The notes below the pieces were generated by a model, which was not told the DNA's origin, did not search any database, and worked only from the letters and a program-made list of their open reading frames with translations. A stretch of DNA of 13,900 nucleotides from contig VBDA01000084.1 in the NCBI GenBank assembly GCA_005883655.1, positions 1-13,900 on the forward strand, written 5' to 3'. Positions 1 to 7,144 of the stretch are shown piece after piece (the first letter of the stretch is position 1; every line of letters begins with the position of its first letter). The position numbers and the translations under genes were made by a program. Origin of the DNA: Betaproteobacteria bacterium (lineage in GTDB: Bacteria; Pseudomonadota; Gammaproteobacteria; Burkholderiales; Casimicrobiaceae).

Positions 1-240
1 TACGGCGGCCACGACGCGGGAAAATGGTGGCAGCGTGCCGGCGCGCGAATCGAGCGCGCCGAAAACCTCACCGTACATCATGTCGCGCCGGCAACGTGCA
101 AGGCGCTGGCGAGCCTCGCCGAGCGAAACATGGAGCTTCAATGCACGATCCAGGACGGACACGCCTGGATGGCAAGCGACGATGTGAGCTTCGCCGTGGA
201 ACTGGTGGCGCTCAAGACCGCGGCGGCGGACGTTCGCTGA
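1..240 (+). CDS. yaeQ: YaeQ family protein, C-terminal fragment
   Basis: The reading frame is open from the first base and ends in TGA at 238-240, giving the last 79 residues of a protein that begins before the window. The fragment resembles the C-terminus of E. coli YaeQ as I remember it. A 'WWQ' block near residues 9-11 matches 'IWWQQ'. The block 'LASLAERNMELQCTIQDG' with a following Trp matches the 'ADRTMTLQATIQDGVIW' region, and the end alternates hydrophobic and acidic residues as YaeQ does. YaeQ proteins are about 180 residues long and adopt a PD-(D/E)XK nuclease-like fold. Their biochemical role is unsettled; E. coli YaeQ was first reported as a suppressor of RfaH loss. The fold's catalytic-type residues lie largely upstream, so integrity cannot be judged here. 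The next gene on this strand is almost 500 bases away, so this looks like the end of its transcription unit. Confidence 0.85.
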   Translation, partial: YGGHDAGKWWQRAGARIERAENLTVHHVAPATCKALASLAERNMELQCTIQDGHAWMASDDVSFAVELVALKTAAADVR

Positions 241-725
241 AGACGAGCGCCGGGATCCAGCCTCCGTAACTAGCTACTGCAATAGGCATACAGGCTAATG
301 GAACGACTGGTGCCACACGCTGACGTCCCCCGGCATCCGTCGAACATTTTCGGTCGATCGGCGCGCAACTGCTAAGATCGCGTGAGCCTTTGCCGCACAG
401 TTCGTCGATTCAATAACTTAGCCGTAGACTTTCCCACGACCAAAAAAAATAACATGACATCGACATTATGTTGATGTCATCGATGTAGCTGTCACGTTTA
501 AGTCTCGTTGGCAGCAGACGATAGGGGGAGTTTCCGCATAGCAACACAAGTACCGGAAAGCTGTAGCTGACGTGCGGCACTTGTGCCTGTAGGGAAGCGA
601 GCCATGCATGCGAGTTTACCGAGCGACCAAGACAACGGCGCTTCGCCTGCGGGTGGGATCAGATCCGGAAGCAGGCTTCGAATCCGCTTCGACTGCGGCG
701 CGGGCGCGCCGCGGGGGAGACTTTG
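241..725. other. Long intergenic region with AT-rich core
   Basis: This stretch separates yaeQ from the di-haem oxidoreductase gene and holds no long gene. About 410-520 is clearly more AT-rich than the surroundings and contains an A8 run at 442-449 followed at once by a 27-bp palindrome. A TAAGAT hexamer at 373-378 could be a -10 element, but no good -35 sits 16-18 bases upstream. Near the 3' end a short ORF (604-726) with a plausible ribosome binding site leads into the next gene. I see no tRNA or recognisable riboswitch. A small RNA cannot be excluded. Confidence 0.7.
454..480. promoter_or_regulatory. 27-bp near-perfect palindrome
   Basis: The arm ATGACATCGACAT (454-466) and the arm ATGTTGATGTCAT (468-480) are reverse complements at 12 of 13 positions around a single central T at 467. 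A second inverted pair, ACATCGA (457-463) and TCGATGT (480-486), overlaps it. The near-zero spacer suits a dimeric regulator's DNA site better than an RNA hairpin. On the minus strand, however, a folded 10-bp stem with a 7-base loop would be followed by GTTATTTTTTTT, which resembles a weak intrinsic terminator. No regulator family is recognised from the motif. Confidence 0.55.
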
Positions 726-726
726 A
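604..726 (+). CDS. Possible 40-residue leader ORF
   Basis: An ATG at 604 preceded by AGGGAAG (592-598, about five bases away) opens a 40-codon frame ending in TGA at 724-726. That stop overlaps the ATG of the di-haem oxidoreductase in the arrangement TGATG, a classic set-up for translational coupling. The peptide is hydrophilic, rich in Gly, Ser and Arg, and has one Cys; it has no signal peptide or membrane segment and I do not recognise it. It may be a regulatory leader peptide or simply a chance frame in GC-rich DNA. The placement of RBS, start and coupled stop is the only evidence. Confidence 0.28.
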   Translation: MHASLPSDQDNGASPAGGIRSGSRLRIRFDCGAGAPRGRL

Positions 727-1967
727 TGACCACTCGCCAACGCATTTATGTCGCAATAGCCATTATCACACTCATCGGGCTGGGCAACGTGCTCGCCCAA
801 ACACAGTTCAAGGATCAGCGTTCTCGCGCGCCGCGACAGCATCATAACGTTGCTTTGCCAACGACTGCCGCGACACAATTCGGCGACCCGCTTGCCGATC
901 TGACGCCGACGCAATTGGCGGATTTTGCCGCGGGGCTCGACGAATTCCAAAGCGTCGACACCGCGGAAAGCGGCCTCGGACCGGTCTTCAACAATGTCTC
1001 ATGCGTCGCCTGCCATTCCGATCCTGCTATCGGGGGCGGAAGCGTTATCCTCGAGACACGCTTCGGCCGCCTCGCGAATGGTCACTTCGATCCGCTGGCC
1101 GAGCTCGGCGGCTCGCTCATGCAGGACTTCGCCATCGATCCGACGGCGCAGGAGGTGGTCCCGGCGCAGGCGAATGTCGTGGCCAAGCGAAAAAGCACCC
1201 CGCTATTTGGCCTCGGGTTGATCGAAGCGATTCCCGACAGCGCGATCCTGCAGAACGCCCAAAACCCCAAGCCTGACGGCATCACGGGACGGCCATCCAT
1301 CGTGCAGGACGTCGCGACGGGACACACGCGCATCGGCCGTTTCGGGTGGAAAGCCCAACAAGCGACCCTGCTTGCGTTTGCGGGTGACGCTTACCTCAAC
1401 GAGATCGGCATCACCAGCCGTCTTTTCCCGCAGGAAAATGCGCCCCGGGGTGACCTTTACATGCTCGAACTCTACGATCACGTGGCGGACCCCGAAGATG
1501 CCGTGGATCCGGCGACCGGCAAGGCGGACATCGATCGGTTCGCAGACTTCATGCGATATCTGGCACCTCCGCCACGCGCCAGCCTGACCCAGTCGGCAAT
1601 CGCGGGCACCGCAGTGTTCCTGCAAACCGGCTGTGAAAACTGTCACCGCGCACTCATGCAAACGAGCTCGAGCACCATTCGCGCGCTCGACCGCAAGCTT
1701 GTGCCGCTGTTCTCCGATTTACTTCTGCACGACATGGGTTCGCTCGGCGATGGCATCGCACAGGGAACCGCTGCGCCCGCGGAGATGAAAACAGCGCCAC
1801 TGTGGGGGTTGCGCGCACGCACCCCGCTCTTGCACGACGGGCGTGCCCCGACCATCGACGCCGCGATACGGCTGCACGACGGCGAAGCCGCAAAGGTGCG
1901 GGACCGCTACACGCGTCTGAATTCTGCACAGCAGCAGCAACTGCTCGACTTCCTCAAGTCGATCTGA
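726..1967 (+). CDS. Di-haem oxidoreductase (DHOR/DUF1111), exported c-type cytochrome
   Basis: The 413-residue product starts with a signal peptide (positive residues, hydrophobic core at about 8-19, likely cleavage after VLA at 22-24). It has two c-type haem motifs, C93-V-A-C96-H97 and C303-E-N-C306-H307, typical of bacterial di-haem cytochromes. Family hallmarks include 'FGLGLIEAIPD' (about 161-171), 'RFGWKAQQATL' (about 205-215) and 'APLWGLR...LLHDGRAPT' near 357-376. Members are often annotated as putative thiol oxidoreductases or di-haem peroxidase relatives and act in the periplasm; the physiological substrate is generally unknown. The start is ATG 726, placed six bases after GGGGGAG (713-719); a TTG at 723 is in frame but less likely. 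The gene stands alone, without neighbouring cytochrome or imelysin genes, and follows the possible leader ORF with a TGATG overlap. The length is somewhat below the roughly 450-500 residues I would expect. Confidence 0.87.
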   Translation: MTTRQRIYVAIAIITLIGLGNVLAQTQFKDQRSRAPRQHHNVALPTTAATQFGDPLADLTPTQLADFAAGLDEFQSVDTAESGLGPVFNNVSCVACHSDPAIGGGSVILETRFGRLANGHFDPLAELGGSLMQDFAIDPTAQEVVPAQANVVAKRKSTPLFGLGLIEAIPDSAILQNAQNPKPDGITGRPSIVQDVATGHTRIGRFGWKAQQATLLAFAGDAYLNEIGITSRLFPQENAPRGDLYMLELYDHVADPEDAVDPATGKADIDRFADFMRYLAPPPRASLTQSAIAGTAVFLQTGCENCHRALMQTSSSTIRALDRKLVPLFSDLLLHDMGSLGDGIAQGTAAPAEMKTAPLWGLRARTPLLHDGRAPTIDAAIRLHDGEAAKVRDRYTRLNSAQQQQLLDFLKSI

Positions 1968-1974
1968 GCGCGAT

Positions 1975-2009
1975 CGCGGCGCTTTCCCGGCTCACGGGGC
2001 GGCGCCGCG
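1975..2009 (+). terminator. GC-rich hairpin between convergent genes
   Basis: CGCGGCGC (1975-1982) pairs perfectly with GCGCCGCG (2002-2009). Inside, CCCG (1986-1989) pairs with CGGG (1995-1998) around a GCTCA loop. It begins eight bases after the stop of the di-haem gene and faces the convergent gene ending at 2086. No T tract follows, so it is not a standard intrinsic terminator. It may instead be a transcript-end stabiliser or a Rho-assisted pause site. Confidence 0.35.
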
Positions 2010-2085
2010 ACGCACATCGAATGTTCGGCGACATGCGAGGCGCTTCACTACCTCTCCGGCCCCTGAAAATAACCCCGCGCGGCCG

Positions 2086-2955
2086 TCAGGCGTGCAACCA
2101 GAAGCGATAAATCGTGCGCGCAACTGCTTTCGCGCCAGTTAACGCCGGGGCGGGTAGTTGCAATGGTCTGAGCAACATATCCACCGGCAGCTCCCGCGGC
2201 GCATGCCTGCGCGCCAGCGTGCCAACGCGGTCCAGGAATGCCTGATAGTCGCGTTCGACCGAGCTCCCCTTGCTCGTGCGGGTCGCGCGCCACACGTGGC
2301 GGTAGGCACAATATCCATCGTCGTCCCGTGACGCGAACATGCGTTTGGCAAGCGTTCGGCCGACGCGCCATCTTCCGTGTCTTTCACGCTGCTGATAACG
2401 GCGAAAATAGCGGTAAAAATGCTTGTAATGGCGGACCTCGTCGGCATAGATCCGCGCCGCGAGATCCTTGAGCACGGGCTCCTGGACGTAATCGTGCAGT
2501 GAGCTGTAGAGCGTCGCAGTGCCCATCTCCACGACGCAACGCGCAGCGAGCTCGAGCCCATGCGAAGGCTCGAGGTCGGGCAGCGTGCAAGTCTTGGCGT
2601 ACTCCTCGAAAAATGTGTCGTATACCGTTGGCCAATCGAAATCCGGCCACGCATGTTCGACGTACTTGCGCAGCGCGGCGCCGTGCTGCACTTCCTCGTG
2701 CTCCCACGATTGCGCGAGCCAGCCTGCGATTTCCGGATCCTCGTCGAAATACGACACCAGGACGTGCGCATACAAGTCCGATCCGGTCTCGACAAACGAA
2801 GCCATCGTGACCAGTGTTAGAAGCGTCGGATCGTTGATGACCTGCGATCGATCGATTGCAGCGTAATCTATGTCGGATAGTCGCCAGGGCGCACGCGACC
2901 GCAGTCGAGTCGGCGGATGTGCGGTGGTGGGACCGACAACGCTGGATTTAGGCAC
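2086..2955 (-). CDS. Ferritin-like di-iron protein, function unassigned
   Basis: The 289-residue product shows a four-helix di-iron ligand pattern: E56, then E88-V-Q-H91, then E143, then E173-V-R-H176. The E...ExxH...E...ExxH order and the spacing resemble the ferritin-like superfamily branch that includes acyl-ACP desaturases and related oxygenases, where a carboxylate-bridged di-iron centre activates oxygen. The segment 'EHEEVQHG' (85-92) is the clearest signature. Residues 1-30 are basic and Pro-rich and do not look like a signal peptide; the tail after about 190 is rich in Arg. The protein is probably cytosolic. The start is GTG at 2953-2955, supported by GGGGAG eight bases upstream. It is transcribed alone, divergently from the AEC carrier. 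It could be a desaturase-like or hydroxylase-like enzyme; the substrate cannot be inferred from neighbours. Confidence 0.75.
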   Translation of the reverse strand: MPKSSVVGPTTAHPPTRLRSRAPWRLSDIDYAAIDRSQVINDPTLLTLVTMASFVETGSDLYAHVLVSYFDEDPEIAGWLAQSWEHEEVQHGAALRKYVEHAWPDFDWPTVYDTFFEEYAKTCTLPDLEPSHGLELAARCVVEMGTATLYSSLHDYVQEPVLKDLAARIYADEVRHYKHFYRYFRRYQQRERHGRWRVGRTLAKRMFASRDDDGYCAYRHVWRATRTSKGSSVERDYQAFLDRVGTLARRHAPRELPVDMLLRPLQLPAPALTGAKAVARTIYRFWLHA

Positions 2956-3165
2956 GATTTTTTCTCCCCGCCACGCCGTTGAGACAGCGTCGGCCTAGAA
3001 AAATGCCCTTTTACGCGACAGTCCAGGGCGATGCGCCCGGCTCCTTGGAGCATACAGGGAGTCTAATGTGCCACAAAACACATAAAGGCGAATAGGTAAC
3101 AGCCTCCTACAAGAGGACGCCTCGAGTGTGACTGCGCGGTCGGCCAATCGTCGGTGAGCGCTGGG

Positions 3166-3171
3166 TAGAAT
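3166..3171 (+). promoter_or_regulatory. Candidate -10 element (TAGAAT) before AEC carrier
   Basis: TAGAAT ends 25 bases before the ATG at 3197. No convincing -35 lies 16-18 bases upstream. If real, it overlaps the alternative ATG at 3170 and so favours the 3197 start. Confidence 0.35.
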
Positions 3172-3196
3172 GCTTTGTTTTGCGCCCACCGAGCTC

Positions 3197-4138
3197 ATGC
3201 GAACGTTCGAGCATATCGTTGCCCTGACAGCACCGCTGTTCATTCTGGTGCTGCTCGGCTACGGCATGACCCGCTGGGCTGGATGGCCGAAGCCTGTCTC
3301 TGACTCGCTGACACGTTTCGTGTTCGCGGTCGGGATTCCGGCGTTGCTGTTCCGCCTGATGAGCGGTTTTTCGCGCCTTCCGCCGGTCGATCCGCGCCTC
3401 CTGATCGCGTTTTTCGGAAGTTGCTTCGTTGTATTCGCGCTGGGTCGGTTCATCGCGTTACGGGTGTTCCGAATGGACGGCGTGTCTCAATCGGTTTTCG
3501 CTCTCGGCGGCATTTTTGCCAACAACGTCATGCTCGGCGTGCCACTGGCCAAGATTGCGCTCGGTGAAGCGTCGATCCCGGTGGTGTCGCTGGTGCTGGT
3601 CTTCAACGCGCTGACGCTGTGGACACTGGTGACGATATCCGTCGAATGGGCCCGTCACAGGACGATGTCATGGTCCGGCTATGTGCAGGCCGTGAAGGCG
3701 GTCCTCACCAATCCGGTCGTGGCAAGCATTCTTGTCGGTACCGCCTGGGGGCTTACGGCCACCCCGCTGCCCGCGATTGTCGATGGCACGCTGGAGCTCA
3801 TCGGCCAGGCCGCGATTCCGCTGTCGCTGATCGCGCTGGGCATGGGCTTGGCCGAGTACCGCATTAGCGAAGGGTGGCGCGTCAGCGCGACCATATGCGT
3901 TCTAAAGCTCGCCCTCCAACCGGCCATCGTTTACCTGCTCGCGCGATGGCTGGCGCTGCCGCCGTTGGAGACGCAGGCAATCGTGATGCTGGCCTCGCTG
4001 CCGGTTGGCGCCAACGTCTATCTGATGAGTCGCCAATTCGACACTCTCGGCGGCCCGATCGCTGCAAGTCTGCTGATGTCCACGGCTCTGGCCGCGGCGA
4101 CAACGCCACTGATCCTGGCGCTCACCGCGGGAGGATAA
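3197..4138 (+). CDS. AEC-family transporter (auxin efflux carrier-like permease)
   Basis: The product (313 residues from ATG 3197) is almost entirely hydrophobic with about ten membrane segments arranged as two five-helix halves. It begins with a typical AEC opening ('ALTAPLFILVLLGYG'). The segment 'GGIFANNVMLGVPLAK' in the first half matches the conserved Asn/Gly crossover region of the family, and 'SLPVGANVYLMSRQF' near the end is another AEC hallmark. AEC proteins are inner-membrane secondary carriers; bacterial members such as MdcF- and MleP-like proteins move small organic acids, and the substrate here is unknown. An in-frame ATG at 3170 would add nine residues, but it lies in a -10-like hexamer and lacks a good ribosome binding site. 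The following thiolase starts 36 bases after the TAA, so the two are probably co-transcribed. Confidence 0.9.
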   Translation: MRTFEHIVALTAPLFILVLLGYGMTRWAGWPKPVSDSLTRFVFAVGIPALLFRLMSGFSRLPPVDPRLLIAFFGSCFVVFALGRFIALRVFRMDGVSQSVFALGGIFANNVMLGVPLAKIALGEASIPVVSLVLVFNALTLWTLVTISVEWARHRTMSWSGYVQAVKAVLTNPVVASILVGTAWGLTATPLPAIVDGTLELIGQAAIPLSLIALGMGLAEYRISEGWRVSATICVLKLALQPAIVYLLARWLALPPLETQAIVMLASLPVGANVYLMSRQFDTLGGPIAASLLMSTALAAATTPLILALTAGG

Positions 4139-4174
4139 TCGAAGTCGTTAGCGCCCAGGCCGGGAGAGGCTTCC

Positions 4175-5464
4175 GTGTCGAATGACTTGCGTCGCGTGGC
4201 CATCGTCGGCAGCGCCCGGATCCCGTTTGCGCGCAGCAACGGCGCCTACAGCGCGCTCGGTAATCTCGAGATGCTGACCGCGTGCTTGAGCGCGTTGGTC
4301 GACAAATTCGGACTCAAGGGCGAGACGCTCGGCGAAGTCGCCGCCGGCGCGGTGATCAAGCATTCGCGTGACTGGAATCTCACCCGCGAAGCGGCGCTTG
4401 GTTCCGGCCTGCACCCGCATACTCCCGCCTACGATGTCCAGCGCGCGTGTGGCACCAGCCTGACCACCGCCGTTCAACTCGCTCAGCGAATCGCGCTGGG
4501 AGAAATCGACGTTGCGATCGCCGGCGGCGTCGATACCACCAGCGACGTTCCCGTCGTCTACAGCCCGGCCCTCAACAAGATCGTGCTCGAAAGCGCCCGC
4601 GGCCGTTCGCTCGGTCAACGATTGAAGCCTTGGCTGCGACTGCGGCCGGGCGATCTCAAGCCGGCCGTGCCCGCGGTGGGCGAGCCCCGCACCGGCTTGT
4701 CGATGGGCGAGCACTGCGAGCTTATGGCCAAGGAATGGGGCATCGGCCGCGTGGAGCAGGACGAGCTCGCTTTGCAAAGTCACCTCAAGGGTGCCAAGGC
4801 GTGGCAGGAAGGCTTTTACGATGACCTGGTCGTCCCCATGGCGGGCTTGAGCCGGGACAACAATCTGCGTCCTGACACCAGCCTCGAAAAGCTCGCGGCG
4901 CTGAAAGCCGTGTACGACAGGAGCGAAGCCGGAACCTTGACCGCGGGCAACAGCACACCGCTGACCGACGGCGCCTCCTGCGTGTTGCTCGCCAGCGAGA
5001 CATGGGCGCGCGCGCGCGGCGCGCCGATCCAGGCTTTTCTCGCCCATTCCGCCGTCGCCGCGGTCGATTATGCGGGCATGGCCGGGCCGCGCGAAGGCCT
5101 CCTGATGGCGCCTGCCTATGCGGTGCCGGCGATGCTCGATCGTGCCGGCATCGCGCTCCAGGATTTAGACATCTACGAAATCCACGAGGCATTTGCGGCG
5201 CAGGTGCTGTGCACGCTCAAGGCATGGGAGTCCGCCGACTACTGTCGCAAGAAGCTTGGCCGCAACGCGCCGCTCGGGACGATCGCCCGCGAGCGGATGA
5301 ATCCGAAAGGCGGAAGCGTAGCGCTGGGCCACCCCTTCGCTGCGACAGGTACGCGCATCGTCGGAACGCTGGCCAAACAGCTCCAGGAGCGAGGATCCGG
5401 GCGCGGATTAATCTCGATCTGCACCGCCGGTGGCCTTGGCGTGACGGCGATCCTGGAACGCTAG
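4175..5464 (+). CDS. Acetyl-CoA C-acyltransferase (thiolase, FadI-like)
   Basis: This 429-residue protein is a full-length thiolase of the longer FadI/trifunctional-beta type. Thiolases exchange acyl groups between CoA and acyl-CoA, either cleaving 3-ketoacyl-CoA or condensing acetyl-CoA. The nucleophile is C92 in 'QRACGTS'. The other catalytic elements are present: H337 in 'EIHEAFAAQ', H386 in 'GHPFAATG', and C416 in 'CTAGGLG'. 'GNSTPLTDGAS' (259-268) is the usual substrate-loop motif. The start is GTG at 4175 with GGGAGAG just upstream. It follows the AEC carrier closely, which hints at shared expression but not a proven pathway link. No beta-oxidation hydratase/dehydrogenase partner lies in the window. 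The stop TAG (5462-5464) overlaps the stop of the convergent gene. Whether the enzyme is degradative or biosynthetic cannot be decided from sequence alone. Confidence 0.92.
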   Translation: MSNDLRRVAIVGSARIPFARSNGAYSALGNLEMLTACLSALVDKFGLKGETLGEVAAGAVIKHSRDWNLTREAALGSGLHPHTPAYDVQRACGTSLTTAVQLAQRIALGEIDVAIAGGVDTTSDVPVVYSPALNKIVLESARGRSLGQRLKPWLRLRPGDLKPAVPAVGEPRTGLSMGEHCELMAKEWGIGRVEQDELALQSHLKGAKAWQEGFYDDLVVPMAGLSRDNNLRPDTSLEKLAALKAVYDRSEAGTLTAGNSTPLTDGASCVLLASETWARARGAPIQAFLAHSAVAAVDYAGMAGPREGLLMAPAYAVPAMLDRAGIALQDLDIYEIHEAFAAQVLCTLKAWESADYCRKKLGRNAPLGTIARERMNPKGGSVALGHPFAATGTRIVGTLAKQLQERGSGRGLISICTAGGLGVTAILER

Positions 5465-5829
5465 CCGTCCGTCATGCGATCGACGCAGATGCGCAGAAAA
5501 TGTGCGCTCTGATCGTCGGGGCTTGACGGCTGCTCGAATACAAACCGCGCCTCTTTGGCAAGAAACATTTCGTCGCCGGCGTCATGCACGAACCATCGAA
5601 GCTCGGCTGGAAAAGCGCGAATCACCAAGAAATCCTCGCTCATCCGGTCGAGAAACGCGTCGGCGGAAACTCCGGCGTTGCGGGACAGCGCGGCGTTGCG
5701 AATGAAATCGGACGCTTCGAGACACTCCTCCATCGTCGGCCTGCCGGCGATGCCCGGCGTGGCGTATATCGCGCAACAGCAGAAAAAAGCCAACGCAAGT
5801 CGCTGCGAGGGGGCGCCTCTTTTGGTCAT
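5461..5829 (-). CDS. Small exported protein of unknown function
   Basis: From ATG 5829 the product is 122 residues with an N-terminal signal peptide: basic start, hydrophobic core 'LALAFFCCCAIYA' at 11-23, and probable cleavage near the Ala/Gly residues at 28-29. The three consecutive Cys lie inside the hydrophobic core and are not in a lipobox. The mature part contains two Cys (C36 and C115) that could form a disulfide and is acidic overall. I recognise no family. GGAG sits five bases before the chosen ATG; an in-frame upstream ATG at 5892 would bury the signal peptide and is rejected. It is convergent with the thiolase, and the two stops share CTAG. It is transcribed divergently from the esterase at 6018. 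Confidence 0.65.
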   Translation of the reverse strand: MTKRGAPSQRLALAFFCCCAIYATPGIAGRPTMEECLEASDFIRNAALSRNAGVSADAFLDRMSEDFLVIRAFPAELRWFVHDAGDEMFLAKEARFVFEQPSSPDDQSAHFLRICVDRMTDG

Positions 5830-5982
5830 GGCATCTCCAATATGCGAACCTGCGCTGGCGCCACCGTACCCCATGTGCGTTCGCCACGCCAAGTCTGGTG
5901 AGACCCTTCCGGCGGCGATTGCGTTCCGCGTGACCTGGCTTCGACGCGACCTCTCCCGGCGGAAAATCGCCAGGCACCGCGC

Positions 5983-5988
5983 TACAAT
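5983..5988 (+). promoter_or_regulatory. Candidate -10 element (TACAAT) before esterase
   Basis: TACAAT differs from the sigma-70 consensus at one base and ends 29 bases before the ATG at 6018, leaving room for a short leader with GAGGA at 6008-6012. No clear -35 is visible at the usual spacing. Confidence 0.4.
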
Positions 5989-6017
5989 GCGCGCTCGAGA
6001 AAGTCACGAGGAAACGC

Positions 6018-7133
6018 ATGGCACTCAAACGCGCCAGAGGACCCGGCGGCAAGCTGGTCGTGCTGGAACACACCTCCGGAATATTGAAGGGCAACCGCCT
6101 CGGCGACCCTCACGTTCGTAAGCTCGGCGTCTGGCTGCCATCGGAGTATGACCAGAGCGCAGGCCGCGGACTGGGGAAGCGGTTCCCGGTGCTCTGGGAC
6201 CTGGTCGGATTCACCGGTTCGGGCCTTGCGCACGCCAACTGGAAACCGTACTCGGACAACGTTCCCGAGCGCGTCGCTCGTTTGATCCACGACCGGAAAA
6301 TGGGTCCGGCGCTGATAGTCTTTCCCGATTGTTTTACGGCGCTGGGCGGCAACCAGTACGTCAATTCATCGGCACTCGGCAACTACGCGGACTATCTTGT
6401 CCGCGAGCTGATCCCCTTCGTCGATCGCGAATTCCGGACCCTCGCCTCACGCGAGCATCGCGGGTGTTTCGGGAAATCCTCTGGGGGCTACGGGGCCATC
6501 ATCCACGGCATGAAATACGCGCAACACTGGGGCGCGATTGCCGATCACTCAGGCGATTCCTACTTCGATTTTGTCTACGGACACGACTGGCCCAACACGC
6601 TGGTGGAACTGACCCGATTCCGCGCTGCAAAGCGGAAGCCCGGAAAATACAATGCCCTGCGCGAAAGCACCCGCAAGGGTCTTGCCGAAGGGCTCGACGA
6701 CGGCCGCGTCAAGCGCTTTCTGGAACATGTCTGGGCGAAGGAAAAGCTTTCGCTCGGCGAAGGCCACGCGATCATGAACCTGTGCATGGCGGCGACTTAC
6801 GATCCCGACCCACGCGCGCCGCTGGGGTTCCGCCTGCCGTTCAATCTCGAGAGCGGTGAGAGGATCGACAAGCGCTGGCAGCGATGGCTCGACCAGGATC
6901 CGATCAACCTTGTCGACAAGTGCAAGGCCAACCTCAAGACGCTGCGCGGCATTTACATCGACTGCGGCTGGCGCGACCAATATCACATCCATTTCGGCAC
7001 GCGAACCCTCTCAAGGCGGCTCGCGTCGGCCGGGATAAAGCACACCTACGAAGAGTTCGACGACAACCATTCGGACGTCGATTACCGGATGGACGTGAGC
7101 CTGCCGTTTCTCTACAAGGCACTCAAACCCTGA
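6018..7133 (+). CDS. Alpha/beta-hydrolase-fold esterase (PF00756-type)
   Basis: The 371-residue product resembles the putative esterase family that includes esterase D, antigen 85 and enterochelin esterase-like enzymes. The nucleophile elbow is G152-K-S154-S-G156 in 'GCFGKSSGGYGA'. D320 in 'CGWRDQYH' and H351 in 'DDNHSDVDYR' are at the expected places for the acid and base of the triad. 'VVLEHTSGILKGN' near the N-terminus and 'VWLPSEYD' at 38-45 fit the first strands of this fold. There is no signal peptide, so it is probably cytosolic. The start has GAGGA (6008-6012) five bases upstream. Its substrate is unknown. It is convergent with the TRAP transporter genes with only 11 bases between the stops, so the two are not co-transcribed. 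Confidence 0.83.
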   Translation: MALKRARGPGGKLVVLEHTSGILKGNRLGDPHVRKLGVWLPSEYDQSAGRGLGKRFPVLWDLVGFTGSGLAHANWKPYSDNVPERVARLIHDRKMGPALIVFPDCFTALGGNQYVNSSALGNYADYLVRELIPFVDREFRTLASREHRGCFGKSSGGYGAIIHGMKYAQHWGAIADHSGDSYFDFVYGHDWPNTLVELTRFRAAKRKPGKYNALRESTRKGLAEGLDDGRVKRFLEHVWAKEKLSLGEGHAIMNLCMAATYDPDPRAPLGFRLPFNLESGERIDKRWQRWLDQDPINLVDKCKANLKTLRGIYIDCGWRDQYHIHFGTRTLSRRLASAGIKHTYEEFDDNHSDVDYRMDVSLPFLYKALKP

Positions 7134-7144
7134 TCCTTGAGGCT

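Noticed and set aside
24..269. An 81-codon plus-strand frame at the window start
   Set aside because: Arg-rich shadow of the YaeQ C-terminus, which is clearly coded in another frame.
498..950. A 150-codon open frame on the minus strand over the start of the di-haem gene
   Set aside because: It covers the signal peptide, leader and first haem region of a clearly real gene on the other strand, and its product is Arg/Leu/Ser-rich with no recognisable domain.
4148..5047. A 299-codon open frame on the minus strand opposite the thiolase
   Set aside because: The thiolase has all catalytic motifs in the plus frame. The opposite frame is a typical long antisense opening in GC-rich DNA and has no family features.
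7119..7143. A hairpin (CTCAA/TTGAG plus GC) at the convergent esterase/dctM ends
   Set aside because: The stem is only five perfect pairs with a bulge, and just three T follow, so it is too weak to call a terminator.
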